Assembly (NCBI GenBank): GCA_028824555.1
Contig: JAPPDJ010000045.1
Coordinates: 1-64,000, forward strand
Source: Gammaproteobacteria bacterium
GTDB lineage: Bacteria; Pseudomonadota; Gammaproteobacteria; Pseudomonadales; Azotimanducaceae
Reading direction: 5' to 3'
DNA: 64,000 nt
Shown here: one piece after another, positions 17,370 to 25,959 of the stretch
Numbering within the stretch: the first letter of the stretch is position 1
Layout of the letters: every line of letters starts with the position of its first letter
Position numbers and translations under genes: made by a program
Notes under the pieces: model-generated
Told to the model about the DNA's origin: nothing
Database searches by the model: none
Seen by the model: the letters and a program-made list of their open reading frames with translations, nothing else

Positions 17370-18962
17370 TCAGGGGCGCATCATGAAGGTGGTGGGGCCG
17401 GTGAGTTCCTCTAGCTGCGGCTGAATCCAGTCCACCCAGCGGCAGAGCATGGGGCGGGTTTCGCGCGGGTCGATGAGTTCGTGGACGGCGAAGGACTCGG
17501 CGCGCGGAAAGGGCGACCTTGCCTGTCGTAGTTGCTCCTCGATTTCGCGGCGCTTTTCGTCGGGGTTTTCGGCAGCCGCGATCTCCCGGTGGAACGCCAC
17601 CGCGACTCCGCCTTCGAGCGGCAAGGCACCGGATTCCACGGAGGGCCAGGCGAGCACGTAGGCGTTGGGGCCGTAGTGGGCAGCGGTGGCGACGCCGAAG
17701 CCCTTGTGGATCTGGATCGAGGCCCACGGCACGGTTGCTTGCGCCGCCGCGCAGACCGCCGCCATGCCGTAGCGGATGGTGCCGTTGCGTTCCGCCTCGG
17801 GGCCGATCATGAACCCCGGCTGATCGACGAAGTTAACGATGGGCACGTGGAAGGTGTCGCACATTTCCACGAAGCGGCGGTACTTCTGCCCTGCCTCTGC
17901 AGTCATGGCGCCGGCGTAGTGGCGGCAGTCGTTGGCGAGCACGCCCACCGGCTGGCCGTTCAGCCGTGCGAGCGCCGCCATCTGGCTCGGGCCGTATTCG
18001 CGCCCCATCTCGAACACGGAGTCCTCGTCCATCACCATGCGGACGATCTCGCGCACGTCGAACGGTGCGTTGGAATCGCGCGGGATGGCGGTGAGGAGCT
18101 CCTCCTCCATGCGCTCTGGATCGTCGGCGCAGTCGATGCGGGGCGCGCGCTGGTGAACGTTGGTGGGCAGGTAGCTCAGGAACTGTCGGGTCTGGCGGAA
18201 GGCGTCATGTTCGTCTTCGGCGATGTTGTCGACGATGCCGCTCTTGCAGTGGATGTGGGCGCCGCCGAGTTCGTCCTTGGTGAGGCTCACCCCGAGCGCT
18301 CGTTCCACCAGCTTCGGGCCGCCGATCATCACTTGTGCCGTTTGCCGCGCCATGACGGCGAAGTGCGCGGCCACCATGCGTCCGGCGGGGAAGCCGGCCA
18401 CGGCGCCACCGGCGGTGGAGACCACGGGAACCTGCCCCATGGCATCGGCGATGATGCGAAAGCGCGGGGCGCTGAACACGGGTTCGCCGACCGTGCCGCC
18501 CTTGCGTCCGCCGCCGCCCTTGACGCTGCCGCCGCCGCCTTCGAGACAGCGCACCAGGGGCACCTTGAACTGCACCGCCATGTGTTCTGCGTAAACGCTC
18601 TTGCGCAGGCCAGCGGCATTCGGCGAGCCGCCCTTCAGCGTGAAGTCCTCGCCGCCCACCACGACCCGGCGGCCGTCGATGCGGCCGAAGCCGACGACGT
18701 AGTTCGCGGGCACGTAGCCGGTGAGATTGTCGTCATCGTCGTAGTCTGGAATGGCCGTAGCGAGGCCCTGTTCCTGAAACGAACCCTCGTCCACGAGCGC
18801 CTCGATGCGCTCACGGATGGTGAGCCGGCCGCTGGCGTGTTGGCGGGCAATGCCGTCCTTGCCGCCCTGCACCTGCGCCAGCTTGCGGCGGCGCTCGATT
18901 TCCTTGACTTCCGGTTCCCAACTCATCGCGACGCTCTTTGCCCTGGTCTTGGCTTCGGGCAC
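17370..18962 (-). CDS. Acyl-CoA carboxylase, carboxyltransferase subunit
   Basis: A 530-residue biotin-dependent carboxyltransferase with two crotonase-like lobes, which moves CO2 from carboxybiotin to an acyl-CoA. The N lobe has RLTIRERIEALVDEGSF and the acyl-CoA-binding GGGGSVKGGGG. The C lobe has FVDQPGFMIGPEAE and the carboxybiotin-side YGMAAVCAAAQATVPW. The closest families are methylcrotonyl-, geranyl- and propionyl-CoA carboxylase beta subunits; acyl specificity is not readable. An internal ATG at 18926 (SWEPEVKEIERR) is an equally likely start. It lies 2 bp after the biotin carrier gene in the same operon. Confidence 0.9.
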   Translation of the reverse strand: MPEAKTRAKSVAMSWEPEVKEIERRRKLAQVQGGKDGIARQHASGRLTIRERIEALVDEGSFQEQGLATAIPDYDDDDNLTGYVPANYVVGFGRIDGRRVVVGGEDFTLKGGSPNAAGLRKSVYAEHMAVQFKVPLVRCLEGGGGSVKGGGGRKGGTVGEPVFSAPRFRIIADAMGQVPVVSTAGGAVAGFPAGRMVAAHFAVMARQTAQVMIGGPKLVERALGVSLTKDELGGAHIHCKSGIVDNIAEDEHDAFRQTRQFLSYLPTNVHQRAPRIDCADDPERMEEELLTAIPRDSNAPFDVREIVRMVMDEDSVFEMGREYGPSQMAALARLNGQPVGVLANDCRHYAGAMTAEAGQKYRRFVEMCDTFHVPIVNFVDQPGFMIGPEAERNGTIRYGMAAVCAAAQATVPWASIQIHKGFGVATAAHYGPNAYVLAWPSVESGALPLEGGVAVAFHREIAAAENPDEKRREIEEQLRQARSPFPRAESFAVHELIDPRETRPMLCRWVDWIQPQLEELTGPTTFMMRP

Positions 18963-18964
18963 CG

Positions 18965-19189
18965 TCAGGCGGTCTCGATTACAGCGACCACCTGATCCTC
19001 CTCAACGGAGTCTTCCGGCGCCACCAGAAGCTCCGCCACCTTGCCGGCTTCTGGTGCCTCCACCGGGATTTCCATCTTCATGGACTCCAAGATGATGAGC
19101 ACATCGCCTTCCTGCACGGCATCGCCGGCGGCAACCTCGACCTTCCAGACGTTGCCCGTGACCTCACTCTCGATCTGCACTCGCGCCAT
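18965..19189 (-). CDS. Biotin carboxyl carrier protein (separate small subunit)
   Basis: A 74-residue stand-alone biotinyl domain with the biotinylation motif ILESMKMEIPVEAP, Lys38 being the predicted biotin site. The flanking AAGDAVQEGDVL and GKVAELLVAPEDSVEEDQVV form the lipoyl/biotinyl beta barrel. In most acyl-CoA carboxylases of this type the domain is fused to the biotin carboxylase; here it is a separate gene between the two catalytic subunits. It starts at an ATG at 19189, after which the reading frame contains little else. Confidence 0.92.
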   Translation of the reverse strand: MARVQIESEVTGNVWKVEVAAGDAVQEGDVLIILESMKMEIPVEAPEAGKVAELLVAPEDSVEEDQVVAVIETA

Positions 19190-19268
19190 GAACCACCCCT
19201 TTTTCGCGAACTCTTCATGCCCACGCGCCGGAACCGGCGAAGCCCTGCGCGTTTGTCGAAACGCGCCT

Positions 19269-20645
19269 TTATAGCAGAAGCGGTGCGCCAGCCGGTGCTG
19301 GTGCGGCCTTGAGACGCGACTCGAGCCAACCTGTGTGGACCTTGCCGGCGAGAAAGTCGGGGTGGCGCAGGATGGCTTGCAGCAGGTCGCGGTTGGTGTC
19401 AACGCCGCGAATCTCGAATGCCTTGACGCCAACGAGCGTTCGACCGATGGCGAGCTCGCGGGTGGGGCCGGTGCCGATCACCTTGGCGAGCAGCGGGTCG
19501 TAGTAGGGCGTCATCGCCTGGCCTTCGGCGTAGCCCGCTTCCACGCGAACGCCGGTGAGGCGGGGTGGCCGGTAGGTGGAGAGCCTTCCCGTGGATGGCA
19601 ACATGCGCCGCGAATCCTCGGCGTAGATGCGCGCTTGGACGGCGAATCGGTTGGACCCTTGCGGCGCGCGCTCTGGCGGCAGCAGCTCGTCCAATCGTTC
19701 CCCAGCGGCGAGGCGAATCTGCAACTGCACAAGGTCAAGGCCCGTGACTTCCTCTGTCACGCCGTGCTCTACCTGAAGCCTCGTGTTGACCTCAAGAAAC
19801 GCGAATCGCCTCTTGGCCAGCAGTGTTTCCACAGTCCCGAGGCTCGCGTAGCCCATTGCTTCGAGCGCGGCGACCGCGCGCTCGCCGATGTCGGCAAGGT
19901 GGCCGGACCGGACACCGGGTGCCGGTGCCTCCTCGATCACCTTCTGGTGACGCCGTTGCACCGAGCATTCGCGTTCGCCGACGCAGCGCACGCGTTTGCC
20001 GTCGCCGAGCATTTGCAGCTCGATGTGGCGGGGGTTTGGCAACAGTGCTTCGAGGTACACGGCGGCGTTGCCGAATGCGCCTTGGGCGAGGGCCTTGGCG
20101 CTCGCGAAGGCGGCGACGAGTTCGGCCTCGCTCCGGGCTACGCGCATTCCGATGCCGCCCCCGCCTGCCGCCGGCTTCAGCATCACGGGCCAGCCAATGC
20201 GTCGCGCCGCGGCCGAGAGGGCGCGTTCGTCCTCGATCAATTCAGACCCCGGTGCGACCGGAAAGCCCGCTTGCTCCATGTGTCGGCGGGCACCTGTTTT
20301 CTCGCCGAATGTGCGGATTACGTCCGGGGCAGGGCCGATGAAGGCGATGCCGGCAGCGGCGACGCGACTCGCGAAGTCGGGGTTCTCCGCGAGGAAGCCA
20401 TAGCCGGGGTGCAATGCGTCGGCACCTGCCGACTTCGCGGCGGCGATGACGCGCTCGATGTTGACGTAGGTGTCGGCCGCACGGTAACCGGGCAGGCGAG
20501 CGCTGGCGGTGGCTTCGGCGACGTGCGGCGCGGCGCGGTCGAGGTCTGAGTACGCTGCCACGCTTTCGACGCCGAGTTCCGAACAGGCCCGGACGATGCG
20601 GCGGGCCACGACGCCGCGATTGGCGATGAAGACGCGCCTGAACAT
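19269..20645 (-). CDS. Biotin carboxylase subunit of acyl-CoA carboxylase
   Basis: A 458-residue ATP-grasp enzyme that carboxylates biotin with ATP and bicarbonate. The N domain is MFRRVFIANRGVVARRIVRA. The ATP-grasp Gly-rich loop is KPAAGGGGIGMRVARSEAEL (Ile where many enzymes have Lys or Arg). Then HIELQMLGDGKRV, ERECSVQRRHQKVIEEAPAP and the active-site FLEVNTRLQVEHGVTEEVTGLDLV; the last usually reads MNTRLQVEHPVTE, so Pro is replaced by Gly. It ends without a biotinyl domain, which is supplied by the next gene. The start at ATG 20645 matches the family. Confidence 0.92.
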   Translation of the reverse strand: MFRRVFIANRGVVARRIVRACSELGVESVAAYSDLDRAAPHVAEATASARLPGYRAADTYVNIERVIAAAKSAGADALHPGYGFLAENPDFASRVAAAGIAFIGPAPDVIRTFGEKTGARRHMEQAGFPVAPGSELIEDERALSAAARRIGWPVMLKPAAGGGGIGMRVARSEAELVAAFASAKALAQGAFGNAAVYLEALLPNPRHIELQMLGDGKRVRCVGERECSVQRRHQKVIEEAPAPGVRSGHLADIGERAVAALEAMGYASLGTVETLLAKRRFAFLEVNTRLQVEHGVTEEVTGLDLVQLQIRLAAGERLDELLPPERAPQGSNRFAVQARIYAEDSRRMLPSTGRLSTYRPPRLTGVRVEAGYAEGQAMTPYYDPLLAKVIGTGPTRELAIGRTLVGVKAFEIRGVDTNRDLLQAILRHPDFLAGKVHTGWLESRLKAAPAPAGAPLLL

Positions 20646-20647
20646 GC

Positions 20648-20989
20648 TCAATCCGTTCTGACGCTGGCTTGTTCGAGCTCGCGCCATGCTTCGGCGAAGC
20701 CGCCGAGGCCGCGGGCGACGGTGCGCGGCGTCGTGATGCCTGCCGCCACTGCACATTCGACGGCGCGACGCACCGACCGGATGTCATCGGCGCATAGCGT
20801 CACCTCGAACATGTCGGTATCGGTACCTCCCCGGTGATCTTTGGGCTTCGGCAACGGATCGGCCAGCGTTGCCAGCAAGCGCTGCCGCAGCGTCGGTTCG
20901 ATGAGGGCTGCGGTTTCGATGAGCATCCAGCGCGAAAGGACTTCGGGACGGTCGCACGCCGCCTTGTAGCTTGCCCAGTCCATAGCCAT
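20648..20989 (-). CDS. Hypothetical protein (113 aa) upstream of the biotin carboxylase
   Basis: I do not recognise this family. A 113-residue soluble, helix-rich protein beginning MAMDWASYKAACDRPEVLSRW and ending with conserved-looking DDIRSVRRAVECAVAAGI and GFAEAWRELEQASV. ATG 20989 or 20983 could be the start. It sits tightly between the AICAR-transformylase gene (8 bp before it) and the biotin carboxylase gene (2 bp after it), all on the minus strand. This suggests a real operon member, perhaps an accessory factor of either enzyme. Confidence 0.65.
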   Translation of the reverse strand: MAMDWASYKAACDRPEVLSRWMLIETAALIEPTLRQRLLATLADPLPKPKDHRGGTDTDMFEVTLCADDIRSVRRAVECAVAAGITTPRTVARGLGGFAEAWRELEQASVRTD

Positions 20990-20997
20990 GTGCGACT

Positions 20998-22143
20998 TCA
21001 GTGATGGAAGAGGCGCAGGCCCGTGTGCGCCATGGCGATATCGTGGTCTTGGCAGGCTTGCTCGACTTCGGCGTCGCGAGCTGAGCCGCCCGGCTGGGCG
21101 ATGAAACGCACGCCGTGGCGAGCGGCATGGTCCACGTTGTCGCGGAAGGGCAGGAAGCCGTCGCTGGCAAGCGAGACGCCGTCGAGTTCTGCAAGCCAGG
21201 CGCTGCGTTCCGCCGTCGTGAGCGGCTCGGCCGGTTCGTCCAGCGCGGCGGCGAACGTCGCGTTTTCGTTGGGCGTCATGTCGTCGTCGATGAAGCGTAC
21301 GCGCCAGTTGATGCGTTCCTGGCGGCGCACGCCCGGGCGAAAGGCGAGGCCAAGCACCTTCGGATGCCTTCCCAAATGCCATGTGTCGGCCTTGGCCCCG
21401 GCTAGGCGCGTGCAGTCCACCCGCGACTGCTGCCCAGCGCCGATGCCGATCATCTGGCCGCCCAGGGCATAGGCCACCGAGTTCGACTGCGTGTACTTGA
21501 GCGTGATGAGCGCGAGCATCAGGTCGCACTTGGCTTCGCCGGTGAGTTCGCCGCACACCACATCGGCCAGATCGCGCACGCTGATCGGGCGGCTGTTGCG
21601 CTCCTGCGTCAACGCGACGCCAAACACCTCCCGTGTCTCCCGTTCCGGTGGCGCATAGTCCGCGTTGGCCTCGATGACGAGGAAGGAGCCGCCCTTCTTG
21701 GCCGCGAGGGTCGCGAGTGCCCCCTGCTCGAAGCCGGGCGCGATCACGCCGTCGCTGACGACGCCCTTGAGGTAGTTGGCCGTGGCGTAGTCCACTGGAT
21801 CCGAAAGCCCGACGAAGTCGCCAAAGGAGGATTTCGGATCGGCGCCGCGGGCGCGCACATAGGCCGTGGCCAGCGGGGAAAGCTCGCGCTCTCCCACCTC
21901 GTAGGCACGACGCAAATCGTCGCCGAGTTCCACCGCTACCGCAGCTCCCGCCGGCGAGAGGTGCTTGAACGAGGCGGCGGCGGGCAGGTCCAGGGCGGCG
22001 CGCAACTCGCGCACCAGTTGCCACGCGTTGAGCGCGTCGAGCATGTTGATCATGGACGGCGCACCAGCGAGCACGCGCACAGCATCCGTCGCGGCGAACG
22101 CGGCTTGACCCTGATGCGGGTTGCAGCCGTAGCGGAGCTTCAC
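20998..22143 (-). CDS. purH: Stand-alone AICAR transformylase (PurH C-terminal domain homologue)
   Basis: Formyl transfer from 10-formyl-tetrahydrofolate to AICAR in purine synthesis. The protein opens KLRYGCNPHQGQAAF, the usual start of the transformylase domain, and has SFKHLSPAGAAVAVEL with the Lys-His pair expected at the active site. LKYTQSNSVAYALGGQMIGIGAGQQSRVDC and FPFRDNVDHAARHGV correspond to the C-terminal catalytic subdomain. At 381 residues it lacks the N-terminal IMP cyclohydrolase domain of E. coli PurH (about 530 residues). I set the start at GTG 22143, 16 bp after the purC stop. A cyclohydrolase must be encoded elsewhere, or a full PurH exists. Confidence 0.85.
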   Translation of the reverse strand: MKLRYGCNPHQGQAAFAATDAVRVLAGAPSMINMLDALNAWQLVRELRAALDLPAAASFKHLSPAGAAVAVELGDDLRRAYEVGERELSPLATAYVRARGADPKSSFGDFVGLSDPVDYATANYLKGVVSDGVIAPGFEQGALATLAAKKGGSFLVIEANADYAPPERETREVFGVALTQERNSRPISVRDLADVVCGELTGEAKCDLMLALITLKYTQSNSVAYALGGQMIGIGAGQQSRVDCTRLAGAKADTWHLGRHPKVLGLAFRPGVRRQERINWRVRFIDDDMTPNENATFAAALDEPAEPLTTAERSAWLAELDGVSLASDGFLPFRDNVDHAARHGVRFIAQPGGSARDAEVEQACQDHDIAMAHTGLRLFHH

Positions 22144-22159
22144 GTTGGCCTGCCCACAG

Positions 22160-23086
22160 TCAGCCGAGATCGAGCGCGTGCCCCGTGAGCCGTTCATAGG
22201 CTTCGAGATAGCGCGCCATGGTGTCTTCGAGCACCTGTGCCGGCAGTTCGGGGCCCGGCGGTGTCTTGTCCCAGCCACCGTCGGCAACCACGGTCTCCAG
22301 ATAGTTGCGCACGTATTGCTTGTCGAAGCTCGGCTGCTCGCCGCCCGGTGCCCACTCGTCGAGCGGCCAGAAGCGGGAGCTGTCCGGGGTGAAGATCTCG
22401 TCGATGAGCAGGGGCGCGTCGGCGCCGTCGACGGTGCCGAACTCGAACTTGGTGTCGGCCAGGATGATGCCGCGCTTAAAGGCGTACTCGCGTGCTCGCG
22501 AGTAAAGCGAAAGCGTCGTGTTCCCCAGCCAGCGCATGGTGTCATTGCCGACGATGGCCGCGCCTTCCTCGAAGCTGATGTTCTCGTCGTGGCCTGTGTC
22601 CGCCTTGGTGGAGGGCGTGAAAATCGGTTCTTCGAGACGGTCGCCGTTGTCGAGGCTCTTTGGCAGTTTGATGCCGCAGACGGCGCCGGACCGCTGATAG
22701 TCCTTCCAGCCGCTGCCGGCCAGGTAGCCCCGGGCGATGCACTCCACGGGCAGCACCTCCGTTTTGCGGCAAAGCGTGACGCGCCCGGCGAGCTCGCGAC
22801 GCTCATCGTCGCTTAATCCCGGAATGTCGGCGACATCCGTGGAGATGAGATGGTGCGGCACCTCGTCGCCAAAGTGGTCGAACCAGAAGCGGGAGATCTG
22901 CGTCAGCACCACGCCCTTGCCGGGCAGGCCGTTGGCCATCACCACGTCGAAGGCGCTGATGCGGTCGGTGGCGATGATGAGAAGCGCTTCGTCGCCGTTC
23001 GGCATCGTCACGTCGTAAAGGTCGCGCACCTTGCCGGAGCGCTTGTTGGGCAGGGACAGGTTCGTGTCCATCACTAGGGTGGGCAA
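22160..23086 (-). CDS. purC: SAICAR synthetase (phosphoribosylaminoimidazole-succinocarboxamide synthase)
   Basis: Couples aspartate to CAIR with ATP in purine synthesis. A 308-residue long-form PurC. The N-terminal nucleotide-binding lobe has KRSGKVRDLYDV and LLIIATDRISAFDVVM. ECIARGYLAGSGWKDYQRSGAVCG and FTPSTKADTGHDENISFEE give the SAICAR-synthetase signatures. IDEIFTPDSSRFWPLDEW is the third conserved block. A transformylase gene of the same pathway follows 16 bp downstream, so a purine sub-operon is likely. It starts at ATG 23086. Confidence 0.96.
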   Translation of the reverse strand: MPTLVMDTNLSLPNKRSGKVRDLYDVTMPNGDEALLIIATDRISAFDVVMANGLPGKGVVLTQISRFWFDHFGDEVPHHLISTDVADIPGLSDDERRELAGRVTLCRKTEVLPVECIARGYLAGSGWKDYQRSGAVCGIKLPKSLDNGDRLEEPIFTPSTKADTGHDENISFEEGAAIVGNDTMRWLGNTTLSLYSRAREYAFKRGIILADTKFEFGTVDGADAPLLIDEIFTPDSSRFWPLDEWAPGGEQPSFDKQYVRNYLETVVADGGWDKTPPGPELPAQVLEDTMARYLEAYERLTGHALDLG

Positions 23087-23134
23087 GGGAATCCTCCGTG
23101 TGTTTCGCTAACTTGGAACCGTTGCGGCCCGCGG

Positions 23135-23902
23135 TCAGTAGGCGCTTGCGCCGCCGTCTGCCTTGTAGATGGAGCCGGTGACGAAGGCCGCGTCGTCACT
23201 GGCGAGGAACAGCATCACCTTGGCGATGTCCTCCGGCTCTGCATAGCGGCCGAGTGGCACGGTGCCGCGGATGCGTTCACGCGCCGCCTCCGGGTCATCG
23301 GGCGACATGCCGGCCTCGAGGCTGCGCATCATGCGCGTTTCGACCGGGGACGGATTGACGGTGTTGACGCGGATGTTCATGGGTGCACACTCCCGCGCCG
23401 CCGCTCGCATGAGGCCGATCACCGCGTGCTTGCTGGTTCCATACGGGGCAATGCCAGGTGTACCGGAGAGACCCGCGACGCTGGAGGTGACGACGATGCT
23501 GCCGCCGCCGCGCTTCGCCATCGCCGGAATCGCATACTTGATGCCGAGCCAGACGCCCTTGACGTTCACTGCAATGACGCGGTCGAAGTCCTCTTCCCGG
23601 GTCTCGACGATGGGCGCCACCGCGCCCTCGATGCCGGCATTGGCGAGAAACGCATCAACGCCGCCATAGCGCTCCTCGGCGGTGGCGAACATGCGCTCGT
23701 TGTCGTCCGCTTGCGTCACGTCGGCAACGCAGTAGCTCACCCGATTGCTGCCGATGTCCCGCACCGTGCGTTCGAGCGCATCCTCGCTGAGATCAACGAT
23801 GAGGACGTTGGCCCCCTCGGCGGCAAAGAGGCGCGCGGCCCCAGCACCGATGCCCCCGGCGCCGCCGGTGATGACGGCCGTCTTGTCAGCTAGTCTGTCC
23901 AT
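23135..23902 (-). CDS. Short-chain dehydrogenase/reductase
   Basis: Classical SDR of 255 residues. The cofactor motif is TGGAGGIGAG (residues 12-21). VDLSE after beta-2 indicates NAD(H) preference. NAG is present as LANAGIEG, and the catalytic Ser and Tyr-x3-Lys lie in VTSSVAGLSGTPGIAPYGTSKHA. The C terminus has the usual FVTGSIYKADGGASAY. The substrate is unknown. It sits between purC (48 bp) and the PLP enzyme with small gaps, but without a clear pathway link. Confidence 0.92.
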   Translation of the reverse strand: MDRLADKTAVITGGAGGIGAGAARLFAAEGANVLIVDLSEDALERTVRDIGSNRVSYCVADVTQADDNERMFATAEERYGGVDAFLANAGIEGAVAPIVETREEDFDRVIAVNVKGVWLGIKYAIPAMAKRGGGSIVVTSSVAGLSGTPGIAPYGTSKHAVIGLMRAAARECAPMNIRVNTVNPSPVETRMMRSLEAGMSPDDPEAARERIRGTVPLGRYAEPEDIAKVMLFLASDDAAFVTGSIYKADGGASAY

Positions 23903-23982
23903 GTTTCCCTCTCTGACGGGCGCACGCCTGCTGGGTCAAGCGCCGGTGCATTGCTTGGAAATCGTCGGTTGCCCTCGGTACA

Positions 23983-25233
23983 TCAAGACGAATGTGGTTG
24001 ATCGGATGCGTTCGGAAACGCGGTGCGGAAGTCCTCGATCAAGTCTTCCGTTTCTTCGATGCCGACCGAAATCCGAATCAGGGAGTCGGCGATGCCCATG
24101 CTGGCGCGGCGTTCCGGGCCCATTTCATGGTAGATCGTGTGCGCGACGGGGATCGCCAGGGTGCGGTTGTCGCCCAGGTTGCTCGACTTCACCACGATCT
24201 TGAGGCGGTTGAGGTAAGGGAACGGCTCGATGCCCGCGGCGAGTTCAAAGCTGAACAGGGCACCGGGAAGGCGGAACAGTTCCTTGGCGCGGTCGTGTTC
24301 GGGATGCGAGGGCAGGCCCGGATAGAAGACCTTGGCGACGCTTGGGTGTCCGGCGAGGTAGTCGGCCAACGCCGCCGCGCTCGCGCATTGGCGTTCCATG
24401 CGCAGCGCCAGGGTTTCCGCGCCGACGCCTAGGTGGTGGGCCGCTTCGGCGCCTATGGCGGCGCCGAAGTCGCGTAGGCCTTTCTTGCGAATCTGCGTGA
24501 TGCCCCACTTGGCGGGTTCGCCCGTGCGGTAGGTGTCGTAGATGTTGTCGAAGGCGCTCCAGTCGAAGCGGCCGGTCTCGGTTATCGAACCGCCCAGGGC
24601 GTTGCCGTGGCCGCCGACGTACTTGGTGAGGCTCGTGACGATCAGCGAGGCGTCCACAGTGCGTGGCTGGAAGAGGTAGGGCGAGGTCATGGTGTTGTCG
24701 ACGACGTACACCAGTCCGCGCTCCCGGCACAGGGCGCCGATGCCGGCGAGGTCGCTCACCTGGGTTACCGGGTTGGCGATGGTCTCGACGAAGACGAGCT
24801 TGGTCTCGGGGCGGATTGCCTCGGCCACCGCGTCGGTTTGCGTCGCATCGACGAAAGTCACTTCGACGCCATGCGCGGCGAAGCTCTGGAACAGGCTGTT
24901 GGTGTTGCCGAACAGGAACGAGCTCGAGACGAAATGGTCTCCCCGCCGCAGCAAGGCGAACAGCAGGGTGCCGATGGCGCCCATGCCGGTGCCGAAGCAC
25001 ACCGTGGCGACGCCGTTCTCCATGCGCGTGATCTTGTCTTCGAGCGCTGAGACCGTGGGGTTCACCTGGCGGCCGTAGGAATAGCCGCTGCTCTTGCCCT
25101 GGAACACGTCCGCGAGGTCCTGCACATCGTCGTAGCCGTACGCGACGGTGGCGTGGATGGGCTTTTGCAGCGAGCCGTGCTCAATGGGACTCGATCGGTC
25201 CGAATGCACGACGCTGGTTGTGAATCCGCGCAT
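23983..25233 (-). CDS. Cys/Met-metabolism PLP-dependent enzyme (cystathionine gamma-synthase family)
   Basis: Fold-type I PLP enzyme of 416 residues. The PLP lysine lies in IVTSLTKYVGGHGNALGG. Upstream are FGTGMGAIGTLL (phosphate cup), YSYGRQVNPTVSALE and VDNTMTSPYLFQP (Asp to pyridine nitrogen). The family includes cystathionine gamma-synthase, gamma-lyase and O-acetylhomoserine sulfhydrylase; the phrase RRASMGIADSLIRISVGIEE is standard, but the reaction cannot be fixed. I chose ATG 25233 (RGFTTSVVHSD) because the family starts there, not the upstream in-frame ATG at 25314. Confidence 0.88.
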   Translation of the reverse strand: MRGFTTSVVHSDRSSPIEHGSLQKPIHATVAYGYDDVQDLADVFQGKSSGYSYGRQVNPTVSALEDKITRMENGVATVCFGTGMGAIGTLLFALLRRGDHFVSSSFLFGNTNSLFQSFAAHGVEVTFVDATQTDAVAEAIRPETKLVFVETIANPVTQVSDLAGIGALCRERGLVYVVDNTMTSPYLFQPRTVDASLIVTSLTKYVGGHGNALGGSITETGRFDWSAFDNIYDTYRTGEPAKWGITQIRKKGLRDFGAAIGAEAAHHLGVGAETLALRMERQCASAAALADYLAGHPSVAKVFYPGLPSHPEHDRAKELFRLPGALFSFELAAGIEPFPYLNRLKIVVKSSNLGDNRTLAIPVAHTIYHEMGPERRASMGIADSLIRISVGIEETEDLIEDFRTAFPNASDQPHSS

Positions 25234-25382
25234 GGCTCGGCGGCGCTGGCGACCATCAAGGAACAAGCGCGAAATATACCGTAGCCGAACGGCGTGGCGG
25301 CGGCCGGTTGCCATCTACCCCTATCCCGCATTTCTCACCAGCCTTCGCTTGCGGGCGACGATGCGGGCTAGGCATGCACCCG

Positions 25383-25946
25383 TCAGGCCGGCGGCGGCAA
25401 CGGAAAGAGCGGGAAGGCGCGGCAGAGTGCCGAAAGCGCCAGCACATGGCGGATGCGACCGGCTGCCACGTCTGCGCGGATTTCGTCCAAGGTCATGAGG
25501 CACACGCGAATGGCCTCGCCCTCGCCGGGCGTCGGTTCGGCGATGCGCTCGACGTCCTTGGCGAGGAAATGGTGGCAAAGGTGCGGGTGGATGGCCGGGT
25601 TTGGTTCCACGGCGCCCAGGGACGACCATTCGCCACCGCCGTAGCCGGTCTCCTCGAGCAGCTCGCGCCGGGCGGCCTCGAGCGGAGTCTCGCCCGGATC
25701 GACCATGCCGCCGGCGGTCTCTACCGTGCATTCGCCGATGCCGAAGCGGAACTGCTTGACCATTACGGACAGGCCGTCCGGCGTCAACGCGACGATGTTG
25801 ATCCAGTCCACAGACTCGAGCACGAGCCTTTTGAGCACTGGCTCGCCCTTGGGGTGGCGCATCCAGTCGTGGCGCACGCTGAGGATGCGCAAGTCCGGGC
25901 CCGGTTCCGATCGCTCGCATTCCCAAATCAAGTCTTCATCTGCCAC
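25383..25946 (-). CDS. NUDIX hydrolase, ADP-ribose pyrophosphatase-like
   Basis: A 187-residue NUDIX enzyme with a textbook box, GGMVDPGETPLEAARRELLE followed by ETGY (GX5EX7REUXEEXGU). Before it come FRFGIGECTVETAGG and VDWINIVALTPDGLSVMVKQ, resembling ADP-ribose or GDP-mannose pyrophosphatases of the NudF/NudK type. It hydrolyses a nucleoside diphosphate linked to another moiety, needing Mg2+. The gene lies 13 bp downstream of the AttH-like gene stop on the same strand and could be the end of that operon. Confidence 0.88.
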   Translation of the reverse strand: MADEDLIWECERSEPGPDLRILSVRHDWMRHPKGEPVLKRLVLESVDWINIVALTPDGLSVMVKQFRFGIGECTVETAGGMVDPGETPLEAARRELLEETGYGGGEWSSLGAVEPNPAIHPHLCHHFLAKDVERIAEPTPGEGEAIRVCLMTLDEIRADVAAGRIRHVLALSALCRAFPLFPLPPPA

Positions 25947-25959
25947 CAGTTTCCCCTCT

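Noticed and set aside
17532-18995. A 487-residue plus-strand frame across the carboxyltransferase gene
   Set aside because: The minus-strand frame has clear carboxyltransferase motifs; the plus-strand product is Ala/His/Arg-rich and low in complexity, a codon-mirror artefact.
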